Made by a program: the position numbers and the translations under genes. From Archaeoglobus sp. (lineage in GTDB: Archaea > Halobacteriota > Archaeoglobi > Archaeoglobales > Archaeoglobaceae): 64,000 nt of DNA. Of the stretch, positions 24,869 to 33,493 are shown in pieces (within the stretch, counting starts at the first letter, position 1; every line of letters starts with the position of its first letter). The notes beneath the pieces were generated by a model that ran no database searches, had not been told where the DNA came from, and saw only the letters and a program-made list of their open reading frames with translations. The stretch is from positions 1-64,000 of the forward strand of contig JACDNU010000004.1 of assembly GCA_017656505.1 (NCBI GenBank), written 5' to 3'.

Positions 24869-25822
24869 TTAACTTTCTAATCTCTCAACAGCCGCACCAA
24901 AATTGTTGGCCCTCGTTACAATCGTTTCACACTCGAATCCCCTTTCCTTGAAAGCTGAAGCAAGATCCCTTGAAATTGATTGAGCGTTGCTATCGGTAAT
25001 CGCGTAAACTGTTGGCCCCGTAGAGGACATTCCCGTTGCTATTCCCTCTGGCATGTTTTCAATAATCCCCCATATGGTCTCCCCATACTGCTCTATCTCT
25101 ATCCTTTTAAAGCCGAGGTGCTGGATCTTCGAAATGCCATCAGCGAACTCATCCAGATCCGCCTCAACAACCGAAGGCAAGATCTTCATTAGAATTATAT
25201 GGGCTAGGGTTTTAACCTCGCTGAGTGATATTGGGCAGTACTTCTGGAAGAGGTTCACTTCTCTCTCGCCATAATAACCGGTAAGCTCCGGCACCGCTAA
25301 GACAACTTTCCATTCTGGGAAATCGTAGCGTGCTAGTATTGGAGGAGGTGGAGCTTTGCTCGCAGAAGAAGGTAGGAAATCTTTCTTGACCTTTTTAGAG
25401 TGTCCTCCGTCGAGAATGAATCCCCCCAATTTGAACGCAGCAACTCCAATTCCAGAGGTCCCCCCCCTTCCGACAAGGCTGGCAAGATCTGTGAGATTTA
25501 AATTGAGATCGTAAAGTCCTCGATAAGCTTCAGCCACGGCAAGAGCTGCCTGAGTTCCGTTTCCAAGACCGACATGGGATTTGTAGTTGCTGAGAATCTT
25601 CAGCTCGATTCCTCTCCCGAAAGCCTCACTGAGCTTTTTAACTGCCTTTTGGAAGGGATCGCTTTCGCCCTCGATAATAACATCCTTTGCTGGCTTGGCT
25701 TCTATTTCCACAAACGGCTCGTCTAAAGCTAGGCCAATTCCGCCGTCTATTCTCCCTAATTCTCCATTCAGATCGATGAGTGTCATGTGAATTCTTGATG
25801 GAGTCCTAATCTTCAACTTCAT
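24869..25822 (-). CDS. Beta-ribofuranosylaminobenzene 5'-phosphate synthase
   Basis: A 317-residue GHMP-kinase-fold enzyme that joins p-aminobenzoate (or p-hydroxybenzoate) to PRPP with loss of CO2, the first committed step of tetrahydromethanopterin synthesis. It has SHVGLGNGTQAALAVAEA near 83 and GRGGTSGIGVAAFKLGGFILDGGHSKK, both typical of this family, and a C-terminal GMSSTGPTVYAI segment. It strongly supports an Archaeoglobales or methanogen host. It ends 10 bases before nop5. Confidence 0.93.
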   Translation of the reverse strand: MKLKIRTPSRIHMTLIDLNGELGRIDGGIGLALDEPFVEIEAKPAKDVIIEGESDPFQKAVKKLSEAFGRGIELKILSNYKSHVGLGNGTQAALAVAEAYRGLYDLNLNLTDLASLVGRGGTSGIGVAAFKLGGFILDGGHSKKVKKDFLPSSASKAPPPPILARYDFPEWKVVLAVPELTGYYGEREVNLFQKYCPISLSEVKTLAHIILMKILPSVVEADLDEFADGISKIQHLGFKRIEIEQYGETIWGIIENMPEGIATGMSSTGPTVYAITDSNAQSISRDLASAFKERGFECETIVTRANNFGAAVERLES

Positions 25823-25897
25823 TCCAAGCCCTCTCCTTCTTGCAGCAAATCAACTTTTCGCCCAGTTTTCAATCTTCTTAATCTTTCCCAATCTTTC

Positions 25898-26509
25898 CTA
25901 ATCTCTCCTTTCCTTCCTTTTTAACTCTATCTTTTTCAGATATCCCGGCTCATCGAAGTCCACGATATATGCATCGGGGGCTATCACTGGCAATCTGTAG
26001 CCCGTGAATATCCTCATTATCTCACCCGCCTGAAGGGAGCAGGTGAGCGCATACGAGATGGGATTGTGATCAGGGCGATTGTAAACGACATCGAAGAAGG
26101 AGACACCATCGGGCAGGAAAGTGGTTATGATGTCTGGTATGAAAGGTACTCCAAGCTCCTCGGCAATTCTTGCAGCTCTATTCAAATGCTTATGGGCTAT
26201 TATGACATCGATTCCCTTCAACTGCTTTTTGAACTCGGAATAGTCTTCCGGATACGGATACGAGATTATACAGGAATCCGTGCTCATTGGATGAACGACA
26301 TCGTAGTCGTTAGCTTCTAGCGGTTTTATAGTCGAGTCTATCCTCACATCGACCGGTGTAACAAAATCGCCGATATAACGAATACATCCAACTCCACTCC
26401 GCCATAGCAGTTCCATCAGCATTCTCGAGCCGATGATGCCAACGCTGAACTTCTCGAGGTAGTCTATCTTCTTTTCACTCGCCATTCCGTACCAGAATAT
26501 GTTCCTCAT
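25898..26509 (-). CDS. ThiF/E1-like Rossmann protein of unknown function
   Basis: A 203-residue protein without a sure family. FSVGIIGSRMLMELLWRSGV near residue 20 looks like an altered dinucleotide loop, and NPISYALTCSLQAGEIMRIFTGY near 150 resembles the C-terminal helix of ThiF/MoeB/HesA adenylating enzymes. The catalytic cysteine and zinc cysteines of those enzymes are not clearly present. The ATG at 26509 overlaps the HTH-CBS gene by 35 bases; an ATG at 26485 would cut this to 11. Co-transcription with the regulator is likely. Confidence 0.6.
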   Translation of the reverse strand: MRNIFWYGMASEKKIDYLEKFSVGIIGSRMLMELLWRSGVGCIRYIGDFVTPVDVRIDSTIKPLEANDYDVVHPMSTDSCIISYPYPEDYSEFKKQLKGIDVIIAHKHLNRAARIAEELGVPFIPDIITTFLPDGVSFFDVVYNRPDHNPISYALTCSLQAGEIMRIFTGYRLPVIAPDAYIVDFDEPGYLKKIELKRKERRD

Positions 26510-27068
26510 ACCCCTTTCCCCTTATCGATTTCATAATGTCATGCTTCGTTATTATCCCCCTCATCTCTCCATTCTCCACCACGAGAACTGCAGGATTGTT
26601 TATTAGCATCTTGCATATATACTCCATGTTCTCATCTGCCGAGACCGTGGGCAAAGGATTATCCATACAATCTTTAACCCTCATACTTTCCGTGCTCTCG
26701 ATGCCTTTATTGAGTATAATCTTTACTATTGAGCTTTCGGTAATCGTTCCAAGAACCCTGCCCAATTCTACGACGGGCATTTGGGATATACCATACTTTA
26801 GCATTATCTCCATAACTTCTCTCAACGACTGATCGGGCTTAGCATACATAACATCTGGGTTCATAACACTTTTCGCATTGACTTTCTTTCCCTCCAAACT
26901 TTCAAGAACCTCAAAAATTTTTTTTACGAGGGAAAGTTTGGGATCGATATCTCCCGATTCAATTCTCGCGATAAGGGGTTGGCTCACTCCTACAAGCTCG
27001 GCAAGCTTTTTTTGAGTTATTCCGAGCTTTTTCCTTCTCCTCTTAATCTCTTCAATCTCAAAATGCAT
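26475..27068 (-). CDS. HTH (Xre/Cro-type) regulator with two CBS domains
   Basis: A 197-residue transcription factor. Residues 5-45 hold an Xre-type helix-turn-helix (GITQKKLAELVGVSQPLIARIESG), and the rest is a CBS pair (MNPDVMYAKPDQSLREVMEIMLKYGISQMPVV and DCMDNPLPTVSADENMEYICKML) that should bind an adenine nucleotide. The start at 27068 is chosen because a TATA box lies 27 bases upstream and the longer frame runs through it. TTATGCA-type motifs flank the promoter, suggesting self-regulation. Confidence 0.85.
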   Translation of the reverse strand: MHFEIEEIKRRRKKLGITQKKLAELVGVSQPLIARIESGDIDPKLSLVKKIFEVLESLEGKKVNAKSVMNPDVMYAKPDQSLREVMEIMLKYGISQMPVVELGRVLGTITESSIVKIILNKGIESTESMRVKDCMDNPLPTVSADENMEYICKMLINNPAVLVVENGEMRGIITKHDIMKSIRGKGYEEHILVRNGE

Positions 27069-27114
27069 AAAGCTTGTTTGTTGGCAGTTATTTAAAATTA
27101 CCGTTGTGCATAAT
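27063..27114 (-). promoter_or_regulatory. Promoter of the HTH-CBS gene with two TTATGCA motifs
   Basis: Read on the minus strand TTATGCAC-like sequence (27107-27114) lies upstream of a TATA box TAATTTTAAATAA (27089-27101), and TTATGCAT (27063-27070) covers the leaderless start. The same heptamer forms a strong inverted repeat at 55416-55438. Confidence 0.4.
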
Positions 27115-27184
27115 GCTTTGTATTGATTTTTTAAAAACAAATTAAAACCAAACAAAAAAATATTCTGAGGTTGATTGTAGCTAA

Positions 27185-29566
27185 ATGACCGAAATGATCG
27201 AAAGGTTCGCATGGCTGATCAATGCCGACTACATAACCCAAAATGGGAAAGCTGTTGTAAGGCTCTGGTGCAAAGACGATGACGGGATTTTCGTGGCTTA
27301 TGACGACTCATTTGAGCCCTATTTCTACGTTATCGGAGATGTTGATGAAAGCGATCTCAGTTTTAAAATTGAAAGGAGAGGAGAGCTTATCTCTCCAGCA
27401 AGAGTTGAAAGGGTGAAGATGAAGATTTTTGGGAAGGAAACAGAGGTTTTTAAAGTTTACGCCAAACATCCCCAGCACGTTCCGAAGCTCAGAGAAACAA
27501 TCTCCCAGTTTGCTGAAGTCAGGGAGGCTGACATTCCTTTCGTTTATCGCTATCTCATTGATAGGGATCTTGCATCGCTGGATGGGGTCAGGATAAAGGG
27601 AAGGGAAGTAGTTGGAGGATTGAGCGAGTTAGTCGGAGAAGTTAAAGCGATAAAAATCTCGGAGATTGAGAGGGTGGAGAGGGAAGAGTTTCCCGAACTC
27701 TCAATTCTTGCTTTCGACTGCGAGATGCTGGCAGAGATGGGAATGCCGGATCCACAGAAGGATCCGATAATAGTCATCTCGGTCAAGGCCGGGGATTACG
27801 AGAACATAATAAACGGCGATGATGAGAAAGAGGTTATAAGGGAGTTTGTAAAGGTGATAAAGTCCATAGATCCCGACGTAATCGTGGGCTACAATCAGGA
27901 CAACTTCGACTGGCCTTATTTGAAGAAGAGGGCAAGTCTTCATGGAATAAAGCTGAACATAGCCAGAGATGGGTCAGAAGTGGTGATAAGAGGGGGGAGA
28001 CCTAAGATCGCCGGGAGGCTGAACGTCGATCTGTACGACATCGCGATGAGAACGCTGGATGTAAAGATAAAAACCCTCGAGAACATAGCCGAATTTCTAG
28101 GAAGGAAGATAGATATAGCAGACATAGAGGCGAAGGACATCTCGAAGCACTGGAAGAATGGAGATAGAGAGGCTGTGATTCGCTATTCGAGGCAGGATGT
28201 GATGCACACATACTTCATAGCCGAGGAGCTTTTGCCAATGCACTACGAGCTTTCTAGGATGATAAGAATCCCGCTGGATGATGTTACGAGGATGGGGAGG
28301 GGAAAGCAGGTCGACTGGCTTTTGCTGAGCGAGGCTTACAAGCTTCGTGAACTCGCTCCAAACCCGGCTGAGTTTTCCCAGCCCTATGAAGGAGCCTTCG
28401 TTCTCGAGCCAGAAAGGGGTTTGCATGAAAATGTTGTTTGCTTGGATTTCGCTTCGATGTACCCTTCGATAATGATCTCCTTCAACATAAGCCCCGATAC
28501 GCTTTCTAAAGAAAACTGCGACTGCTTCGTAGCCCCTGAGGTTGGCCACAGATTTCTCAAGAAGCCGGATGGCTTTTTCAAGCGGATTTTGAGAATGCTG
28601 ATAGAGAGGAGGAGAGAGATCAAAAGGCAGATGAAAGAGCTTGATTATTCTTCGCCGCAATATCTGCTTCTGAACATAAAGCAGGAGACCCTCAAGATTC
28701 TGACCAACTCCTTCTACGGCTACACCGGCTGGGGTTTGGCGAGGTGGTACTGCAGAGAGTGTGCAGAAGCTACAACAGCATGGGGGAGGCATTTCATCAA
28801 GAAGTCCGCGAGCATCGCAGAATCGATGGGATTCCAAGTCCTCTACGGTGATACCGATTCGATATTCGTGAAGAAAGAGGGGGCGAAGCTCGAGGAGCTT
28901 AAGCAGGAAGTTGATAAGCTGCTAGAAAGGCTTTCGGCTGAGCTTCCGATTCAGATTGAAGTAGATGAGTTCTACCACACGATATTCTTCGTTGAGAAGA
29001 AGAGGTATGCAGGCTATACGGACAGCGGTAGAATAATCGTTAAAGGCTTAGAAGTTAGGAGGGGTGACTGGTGCGAACTGGCTAAGAAAGTTCAGAAAGA
29101 TGTCATAGAAATAATTTTGAAGGAGAAGAACGTTGACAGAGCCGTAAGTCTTGTAAAAGAAGTCATCGAGAAAATCAAAGCAGGCAAGATACCGTTGGAA
29201 GAGTACGTAATTTACAAGAGCCTCACAAGAAGACCCTCGAAGTATGAAAGCGTTCAGGCGCACGTTAAGGCTGCTATGAAAGCCGAGAAGAAGGGTTTGG
29301 TCTATGCTGTTGGCTCGAAGGTTGGTTACGTTGTTACTAAAGGAAGCGGGAATGTCGGAGATAGGGCTTTTCCGGCAGATTTGATTGAATCTTTCGATGG
29401 AGAAGCTTTCGTAGATGCTGAAGGAAACGTTTATAGGCTTGACAGGGATTACTATATAAACAACCAGATTCTACCCTCGGTGATGAGGATCCTTGAAAGG
29501 TTCGGCTATACTGATAGCTTTGTTACCGGAAGAGCCGAGCAGAAAACCCTCGACACTTTCTTCTGA
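27185..29566 (+). CDS. polB: Family B DNA polymerase
   Basis: A 793-residue replicative-type polymerase. The exonuclease motif ILAFDCEML, the polymerase motifs CLDFASMYPSIM, KILTNSFYGYTGW and YGDTDSIFVKK, and the thumb KKRYAGYTDSG are intact. The last eight residues QKTLDTFF form a PCNA-binding box. No intein or insertion is present. The first Met at 27185 follows GAGGTTG; the next at 27194 is also possible. It reads away from the HTH-CBS gene and is followed nine bases later by a small zinc protein. Confidence 0.97.
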   Translation: MTEMIERFAWLINADYITQNGKAVVRLWCKDDDGIFVAYDDSFEPYFYVIGDVDESDLSFKIERRGELISPARVERVKMKIFGKETEVFKVYAKHPQHVPKLRETISQFAEVREADIPFVYRYLIDRDLASLDGVRIKGREVVGGLSELVGEVKAIKISEIERVEREEFPELSILAFDCEMLAEMGMPDPQKDPIIVISVKAGDYENIINGDDEKEVIREFVKVIKSIDPDVIVGYNQDNFDWPYLKKRASLHGIKLNIARDGSEVVIRGGRPKIAGRLNVDLYDIAMRTLDVKIKTLENIAEFLGRKIDIADIEAKDISKHWKNGDREAVIRYSRQDVMHTYFIAEELLPMHYELSRMIRIPLDDVTRMGRGKQVDWLLLSEAYKLRELAPNPAEFSQPYEGAFVLEPERGLHENVVCLDFASMYPSIMISFNISPDTLSKENCDCFVAPEVGHRFLKKPDGFFKRILRMLIERRREIKRQMKELDYSSPQYLLLNIKQETLKILTNSFYGYTGWGLARWYCRECAEATTAWGRHFIKKSASIAESMGFQVLYGDTDSIFVKKEGAKLEELKQEVDKLLERLSAELPIQIEVDEFYHTIFFVEKKRYAGYTDSGRIIVKGLEVRRGDWCELAKKVQKDVIEIILKEKNVDRAVSLVKEVIEKIKAGKIPLEEYVIYKSLTRRPSKYESVQAHVKAAMKAEKKGLVYAVGSKVGYVVTKGSGNVGDRAFPADLIESFDGEAFVDAEGNVYRLDRDYYINNQILPSVMRILERFGYTDSFVTGRAEQKTLDTFF

Positions 29567-29575
29567 GGTGGTTGC

Positions 29576-29785
29576 TTGAGCTTCTATATCTTCAGGTGCA
29601 GGAAGTGCGGCAGGTTTCTCTATGCCAGGAGCTCAAGCAAAACTAGAAAATGCGTTTGTGGTTATACAAATAAGCTTGACAGGGTGGTTGTTATTGCTGA
29701 GGCTCAAAACGAACGGATGGCTGCGGAATTGATAAGGAGGAAGCAGGGAGAAGGAACCTGGTTCACGAGACTGGGAGGTGAGTAG
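29576..29785 (+). CDS. DUF1922-like small zinc-ribbon protein (TTG start)
   Basis: A 69-residue protein resembling the DUF1922 family known from methanogens. It has FRCRKCGRFLYARSSSKTRKCVCG, four or five cysteines that would bind zinc, then NERMAAELIRRKQGEGTWFT. The frame has no ATG; the TTG at 29576 is preceded by GAGGTGG and fits the family N-terminus (xxYxFRC). It lies nine bases after polB and its stop overlaps the thioesterase start region. Function is unknown. Confidence 0.75.
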   Translation: MSFYIFRCRKCGRFLYARSSSKTRKCVCGYTNKLDRVVVIAEAQNERMAAELIRRKQGEGTWFTRLGGE

Positions 29786-30173
29786 CATTTACGAATACGA
29801 TATTGAAGTCTGGTTTGGAGATCTAGATTCTTTTGGCCACGTAAACAACGCGAGAATTTTCACGTATCTCGAGGCTGGAAGGTTCAAGTACTTTAAAGAA
29901 AGGCTTGGATCGCTTGGTGGAGTCGAATTCGTTCTTGCCAGAGTTGAGGTAGATTTCATCGCTCCGATAAATCTTGGTGACATCGTTAAGGTAAAAATGT
30001 GGGTTGGTGAGATAGGGAATTCCAGCTGGGAATTCCTTTATTCTGTTGAAAAAGATGGTAAGGAAGTTGTAAAAGCAAAATCGGTGCAAGTTTGGTATGA
30101 TCTTAGAAAAAATAAGAGTAAGCCGATTCCAGAAAGGATTAGAGAGGTGCTGGAAGAAGATAGTTTGGATTAG
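29778..30173 (+). CDS. Hot-dog-fold acyl-CoA thioesterase (4HBT/YbgC type)
   Basis: A 131-residue hot-dog protein of the 4-hydroxybenzoyl-CoA/YbgC thioesterase family. EVWFGDLDSFGHVNNARIFTYLEAGRFKYF carries the family Asp-x-x-Gly-His-Val-Asn motif with the catalytic Asp. It would hydrolyse an acyl- or aroyl-CoA. The GTG at 29778 directly follows GGGAG and is too close to it for a normal spacing; an ATT at 29787 has better spacing, so the true start is unsure. It overlaps the previous gene by eight bases. Confidence 0.85.
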   Translation: MSSIYEYDIEVWFGDLDSFGHVNNARIFTYLEAGRFKYFKERLGSLGGVEFVLARVEVDFIAPINLGDIVKVKMWVGEIGNSSWEFLYSVEKDGKEVVKAKSVQVWYDLRKNKSKPIPERIREVLEEDSLD

Positions 30174-30275
30174 ATTAAGGCGATTATCTGAGAAAGAGCA
30201 ACGAAGTCGCTGGATAGCATTGATTTTCGGTAAAAGCTTTTAAGTTCGCGAGTTATTTTCTGCAGGGGAATCGTT

Positions 30276-31103
30276 ATGATAGGAATCCTCTTTGCTCTCA
30301 TTTCGTCAATCCTATGGGGGATAAACGGGATTTTTCTCAGAAAGGGGCTGGAGGGGGAAGATGTTGTTTCAGCGACCTTCACGGTTATTTTCATTGTAAC
30401 ATGCCTGACTTTTTTCTTCTCCCTCGGAGGTGTTGCAGAAGTGGATCTTCCGCTACAGAAGGTTGTTATGCTCATGCTTGCCGGAATAATCTCTTACTTC
30501 ATAGCAAGGGTGATAACATACTTTTCTGTAACGGCAATCGGCTCATCAAGGGCTTTTTCCGGCACTTCTACAAGGATAATGTTTTCAGCCTTCTTCGGAG
30601 TCTTTCTGCTCCACGAAGCCCTAAATGAGCTGATTCTTAGCGGAACGATCCTGATGATCATTGGGTTGTATATCTTCTCCACCGAGAAGATTGATAAATT
30701 TGGGATTTATATCTCCGTTCTAAGTGGATTTCTTTACGGTTTGGCATCCCTTTTCATCAAAGAGGGGTTGCTGGGGAGTATTTTCTTCAGTGTCTTCCTA
30801 GCTTCCATCTCTGGTTTAGTCATGCTGGGAATCTTTGCAGCCTTTAAAGGAAAGTTAAAGCTTATCAGAAACAAGTATCTTGCAATTTCTGCAACCTCTC
30901 TTGCCTTTGGAAACATCTCTTACTACTTCGCCCTCTCAATCGCTCCTTTAACCATCGCCGTTCCTATCTCGAATTTGTATCCTTTAGTTACGACAGTTCT
31001 TTCCTACTTTTTCATTCAAAAGCTGGAATTCGTTCAGTTGAAAACATTCGTGGGGTCTTTTCTTGCTGTTTTGGGATCGATACTGATCTCAATCGGTAAA
31101 TAA
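30276..31103 (+). CDS. EamA-family (DMT) transporter
   Basis: A 275-residue membrane protein with about ten spans in two EamA repeats. The first repeat begins ILFALISSILWGINGIFLRKGL and the second FGIYISVLSGFLYGLASLFIKEGL, with the family ending in APLTIAVPISNLYPLVTTVLSYFF. Such proteins export amino acids or metabolites; the substrate is not readable. A TATA-like AAGCTTTTAAGTTC lies about 35 bases upstream. Confidence 0.85.
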   Translation: MIGILFALISSILWGINGIFLRKGLEGEDVVSATFTVIFIVTCLTFFFSLGGVAEVDLPLQKVVMLMLAGIISYFIARVITYFSVTAIGSSRAFSGTSTRIMFSAFFGVFLLHEALNELILSGTILMIIGLYIFSTEKIDKFGIYISVLSGFLYGLASLFIKEGLLGSIFFSVFLASISGLVMLGIFAAFKGKLKLIRNKYLAISATSLAFGNISYYFALSIAPLTIAVPISNLYPLVTTVLSYFFIQKLEFVQLKTFVGSFLAVLGSILISIGK

Positions 31104-31236
31104 TTCAAGGGCATGAAACAGTGGTTTTGGGATCACTCGAAGAGCTTTAAATTTAATTAAATTATTTTTATAAACTTGGATACCACAAAAACTTTTAAAA
31201 TTGACCTTACTTTTAATCAACCTTGGAGGTGATGGG

Positions 31237-31923
31237 ATGAAGATAACATGGCTGGGACATGCTGCCTTCCTTTTAGAGGGGTCGAGAAAGATTCTGATAG
31301 ACCCATTCCTAACCGGAAACCCGAACGCTCCAGTTAAACCGGCTGAAGTTAAAACGGATTTGATAGTTGTTACTCACGGCCATGGAGATCATTTAGGCGA
31401 TGCCGTTGAGATAGCGAAGGTTAATGACGTTCCCGTTGTCTGCATCCATGAGCTTTCGAGATACCTGTCAAAAAAGGGAGTCGAGGCAGTGGGGATGAAT
31501 CTTGGTGGAACAGCGAACTTCCGAGGTTTCAGGATAACACTGGTTAATGCTTTGCATTCGGCTGACGTGGAAGAAGATGATGAGCTGATAAGCACCGGCC
31601 AGGCTGCCGGAACGATAGTTGAGCTAGATGGCGTGAGGGTTTACCACACCGGCGATACCGATGTTTTTCTCGACATGCAGCTCATCGCAGAAATCCACAA
31701 TCCGGATGTCATGCTTGTTCCCATCGGCGATTGGTATACGATGGGGATAAAAGGAGCGGTTAAGGCCTTGGAGCTCGTGAAGCCGAGGTATGCGATTCCC
31801 ATGCACTACAACACCTTTCCCGTTATAGAGCAGGATCCGGAGAACTTCAAGAAAGCTGTTGAGGAGGCCGGACTTACCATCGAGGTGATTTTGCTCCATC
31901 CTGGAGAATCCTTTGAACTCTAG
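31237..31923 (+). CDS. UPF0173 metallo-beta-lactamase-fold hydrolase
   Basis: A 228-residue metal-dependent hydrolase. KITWLGHAAFLLEG opens the fold, THGHGDHLGD is the HxHxDH metal motif near 57, and further ligands are in VNALHSAD, YHTGDTDVF and IPMHYNTFP. GGAGGTGA precedes the ATG at 31237; an in-frame ATG 12 codons earlier has no such site. The substrate of this family is unknown. Confidence 0.9.
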   Translation: MKITWLGHAAFLLEGSRKILIDPFLTGNPNAPVKPAEVKTDLIVVTHGHGDHLGDAVEIAKVNDVPVVCIHELSRYLSKKGVEAVGMNLGGTANFRGFRITLVNALHSADVEEDDELISTGQAAGTIVELDGVRVYHTGDTDVFLDMQLIAEIHNPDVMLVPIGDWYTMGIKGAVKALELVKPRYAIPMHYNTFPVIEQDPENFKKAVEEAGLTIEVILLHPGESFEL

Positions 31924-32039
31924 ATTGTTCTACTTCTGATTTTGAGATTTCATCTTTTTAATTTAAAAACCTATCATTGGAAAAAAGAAAAGCTTAAGTT
32001 GTTTGAGTTATTGTTATTGTTATTATTAGAGGTCTGACT

Positions 32040-32270
32040 ATGCCCGAACTTCAACAGCTGAACAAACATCTGATAGTCAAGTCGAAGAAAGCTATCGTGG
32101 TTGCTGAAATCTCGGGAGAGAGCATTCTCAATGTTTACTGCGACTACCGTGAGCGATGCAACGAAGCTGGATTAACCAACAATGGCTGCCCTCCTTACTG
32201 TGAATTCATAGTTGCAATTAAACGATATCTCTGCAGGCAGCCGACAAAGTTCTCGATCAAAGAACTTTAA
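32040..32270 (+). CDS. Small cysteine-containing hypothetical protein
   Basis: A 76-residue protein, family not recognised. Five cysteines occur at 34, 40, 50, 54 and 65 (YCDYRERC, GCPPYC, YLC), a spacing that could hold zinc or a cluster. An AGAGGT ribosome-site-like sequence precedes the ATG. It sits alone between the UPF0173 gene and the convergent DUF429 gene. Confidence 0.6.
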   Translation: MPELQQLNKHLIVKSKKAIVVAEISGESILNVYCDYRERCNEAGLTNNGCPPYCEFIVAIKRYLCRQPTKFSIKEL

Positions 32271-32287
32271 ACATCAAACATTAAACA

Positions 32288-32836
32288 TTACTTCACTTTT
32301 GGAACTAGAATGCTACCGTCCTTTCCAGAGATGATCTCCCCTCTGTTTTCGAGGTAAAGTTCCACGGTTAAGGCTGCGATGGCTGCATCCACCAAATCAG
32401 CATTTTCCAGCTCGTCGAATTCGATGAATTTCCTGAGCCCGGTTTTTATCATCTCTAAGCCAGATTTTATGTTCTTCTTCGATTCAGGGGCTATTCCAAG
32501 AATCTTTCTCGTCGCATACGGATAAACCTCAAAAACTTTTACCGACTTTTCCTCCAACGTTCTGGCTATCTCCATCCCCCTCAAAACAACAGGCCTGAAA
32601 AATTCGGCTCCAGAAGGGAAAAGCTTGATTTCGTATCGGTAAAGCTGCCTTTCACACTCTCTTAAGCTACCTTTTTCTGGAAAAGAGAGAGGTGCGTCGA
32701 TTCCCGCATATTCTACGGCTAAATCCAGATCTTTTAGCTCTCCCTTTTTGAGCTTTCCCTTTTCGACAACCTTTCTTTTCGAGGTTATCACATAGTGGGA
32801 GAGCCTTACTCCGACGTCTATCCCCAGAACCTTCAT
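32288..32836 (-). CDS. DUF429-family protein (RNase H-like fold)
   Basis: A 182-residue member of DUF429. KVLGIDVGVRLSHYVI opens an RNase H-like fold with Asp7; IDAPLSFPEKGSLRECERQL and FEVYPYATRKILGI are typical of the family, and ELENADLVDAAIAALTVELYL gives the late acidic residues. A nuclease or metal-dependent role is suggested by the fold but not shown. The 162 bases upstream hold degenerate repeats and the rpsM promoter. Confidence 0.82.
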   Translation of the reverse strand: MKVLGIDVGVRLSHYVITSKRKVVEKGKLKKGELKDLDLAVEYAGIDAPLSFPEKGSLRECERQLYRYEIKLFPSGAEFFRPVVLRGMEIARTLEEKSVKVFEVYPYATRKILGIAPESKKNIKSGLEMIKTGLRKFIEFDELENADLVDAAIAALTVELYLENRGEIISGKDGSILVPKVK

Positions 32837-32869
32837 CTTTCCAACTGCCCGAGCTTATCAACTCTAAGC

Positions 32870-32945
32870 TCCAGCTAACCCGACTCTGGCCAACCTAACT
32901 CTAACCTCACTCTGGCTAACCCACTTTAGCTAACCCCCGACTCTA
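32870..32945. repeat. Degenerate CTCTGGCTAACCC repeats before rpsM
   Basis: The unit A(C)TCTGGC(T/C)AACC recurs with variants (AGCTAACCC, CACTCTGGCTAACCC, TTTAGCTAACCCCCGACTCT) about every 15-20 bases upstream of the ribosomal protein promoter. It has no internal symmetry and no known function. Confidence 0.5.
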
Positions 32946-32948
32946 CAC

Positions 32949-32960
32949 AATATTTAAATA
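32949..32960 (+). promoter_or_regulatory. TATA box for the rpsM operon
   Basis: AATATTTAAATA is centred about 43 bases before the rpsM ATG at 32998, leaving a leader of roughly 15-20 bases with the ribosome site GGTGAT. Confidence 0.6.
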
Positions 32961-32997
32961 TCTTCCTTCTGTTGCGATATTTCAGTGTGGTGATTGC

Positions 32998-33441
32998 ATG
33001 GCAGATTTCAAGCACATAGTCAGGATCGCCGATACGGATCTGGATGGAAAGAGGAATGTGATGTTCGCGCTAACTCAGATTAAAGGGATAGGCCACCGAA
33101 TGGCCAAAAGTCTGACGAACATTCTCGGCATCGATGCAACAGCGAAGCTCGGAGAGCTCGATGATGAAACGATCGAGAAGCTGAAGACGTTCGTAGAGCA
33201 GGACATCGACAGCCTACCGGACTGGATGGTGAATCGTAGGAAGGATCGATACAGCGGCAAAAATCTTCATCTCCTCGGCAAAGATGTTGACTTCTCAAGG
33301 ATGGTGGATCTGGAGAGGCTCATGAAGATAAAGTCCTACCGCGGAATGAGGCATGCGAAAGGCAAGAAAGTGAGAGGTCAGAGAACCCGCTCAACGGGCA
33401 GAAAGGGAAGGACGGTTGGAGTTATAAGGAGAAAGAAGTAG
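32998..33441 (+). CDS. rpsM: 30S ribosomal protein S13
   Basis: A 147-residue archaeal S13. FKHIVRIADTDLDGKRNVMFALTQIKGIGHRMAKSL opens it and the basic tail SYRGMRHAKGKKVRGQRTRSTGRKG is characteristic. It leads the conserved rpsM-rpsD-rpsK-rpoD operon and helps contact tRNA in the P site. RBS GGTGAT precedes the ATG. Confidence 0.97.
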   Translation: MADFKHIVRIADTDLDGKRNVMFALTQIKGIGHRMAKSLTNILGIDATAKLGELDDETIEKLKTFVEQDIDSLPDWMVNRRKDRYSGKNLHLLGKDVDFSRMVDLERLMKIKSYRGMRHAKGKKVRGQRTRSTGRKGRTVGVIRRKK

Positions 33442-33493
33442 AGGAGTGAAGGAGTGATTGAGGTAAAGAGGTAAAAGAGGTAAAGGTGATAGG

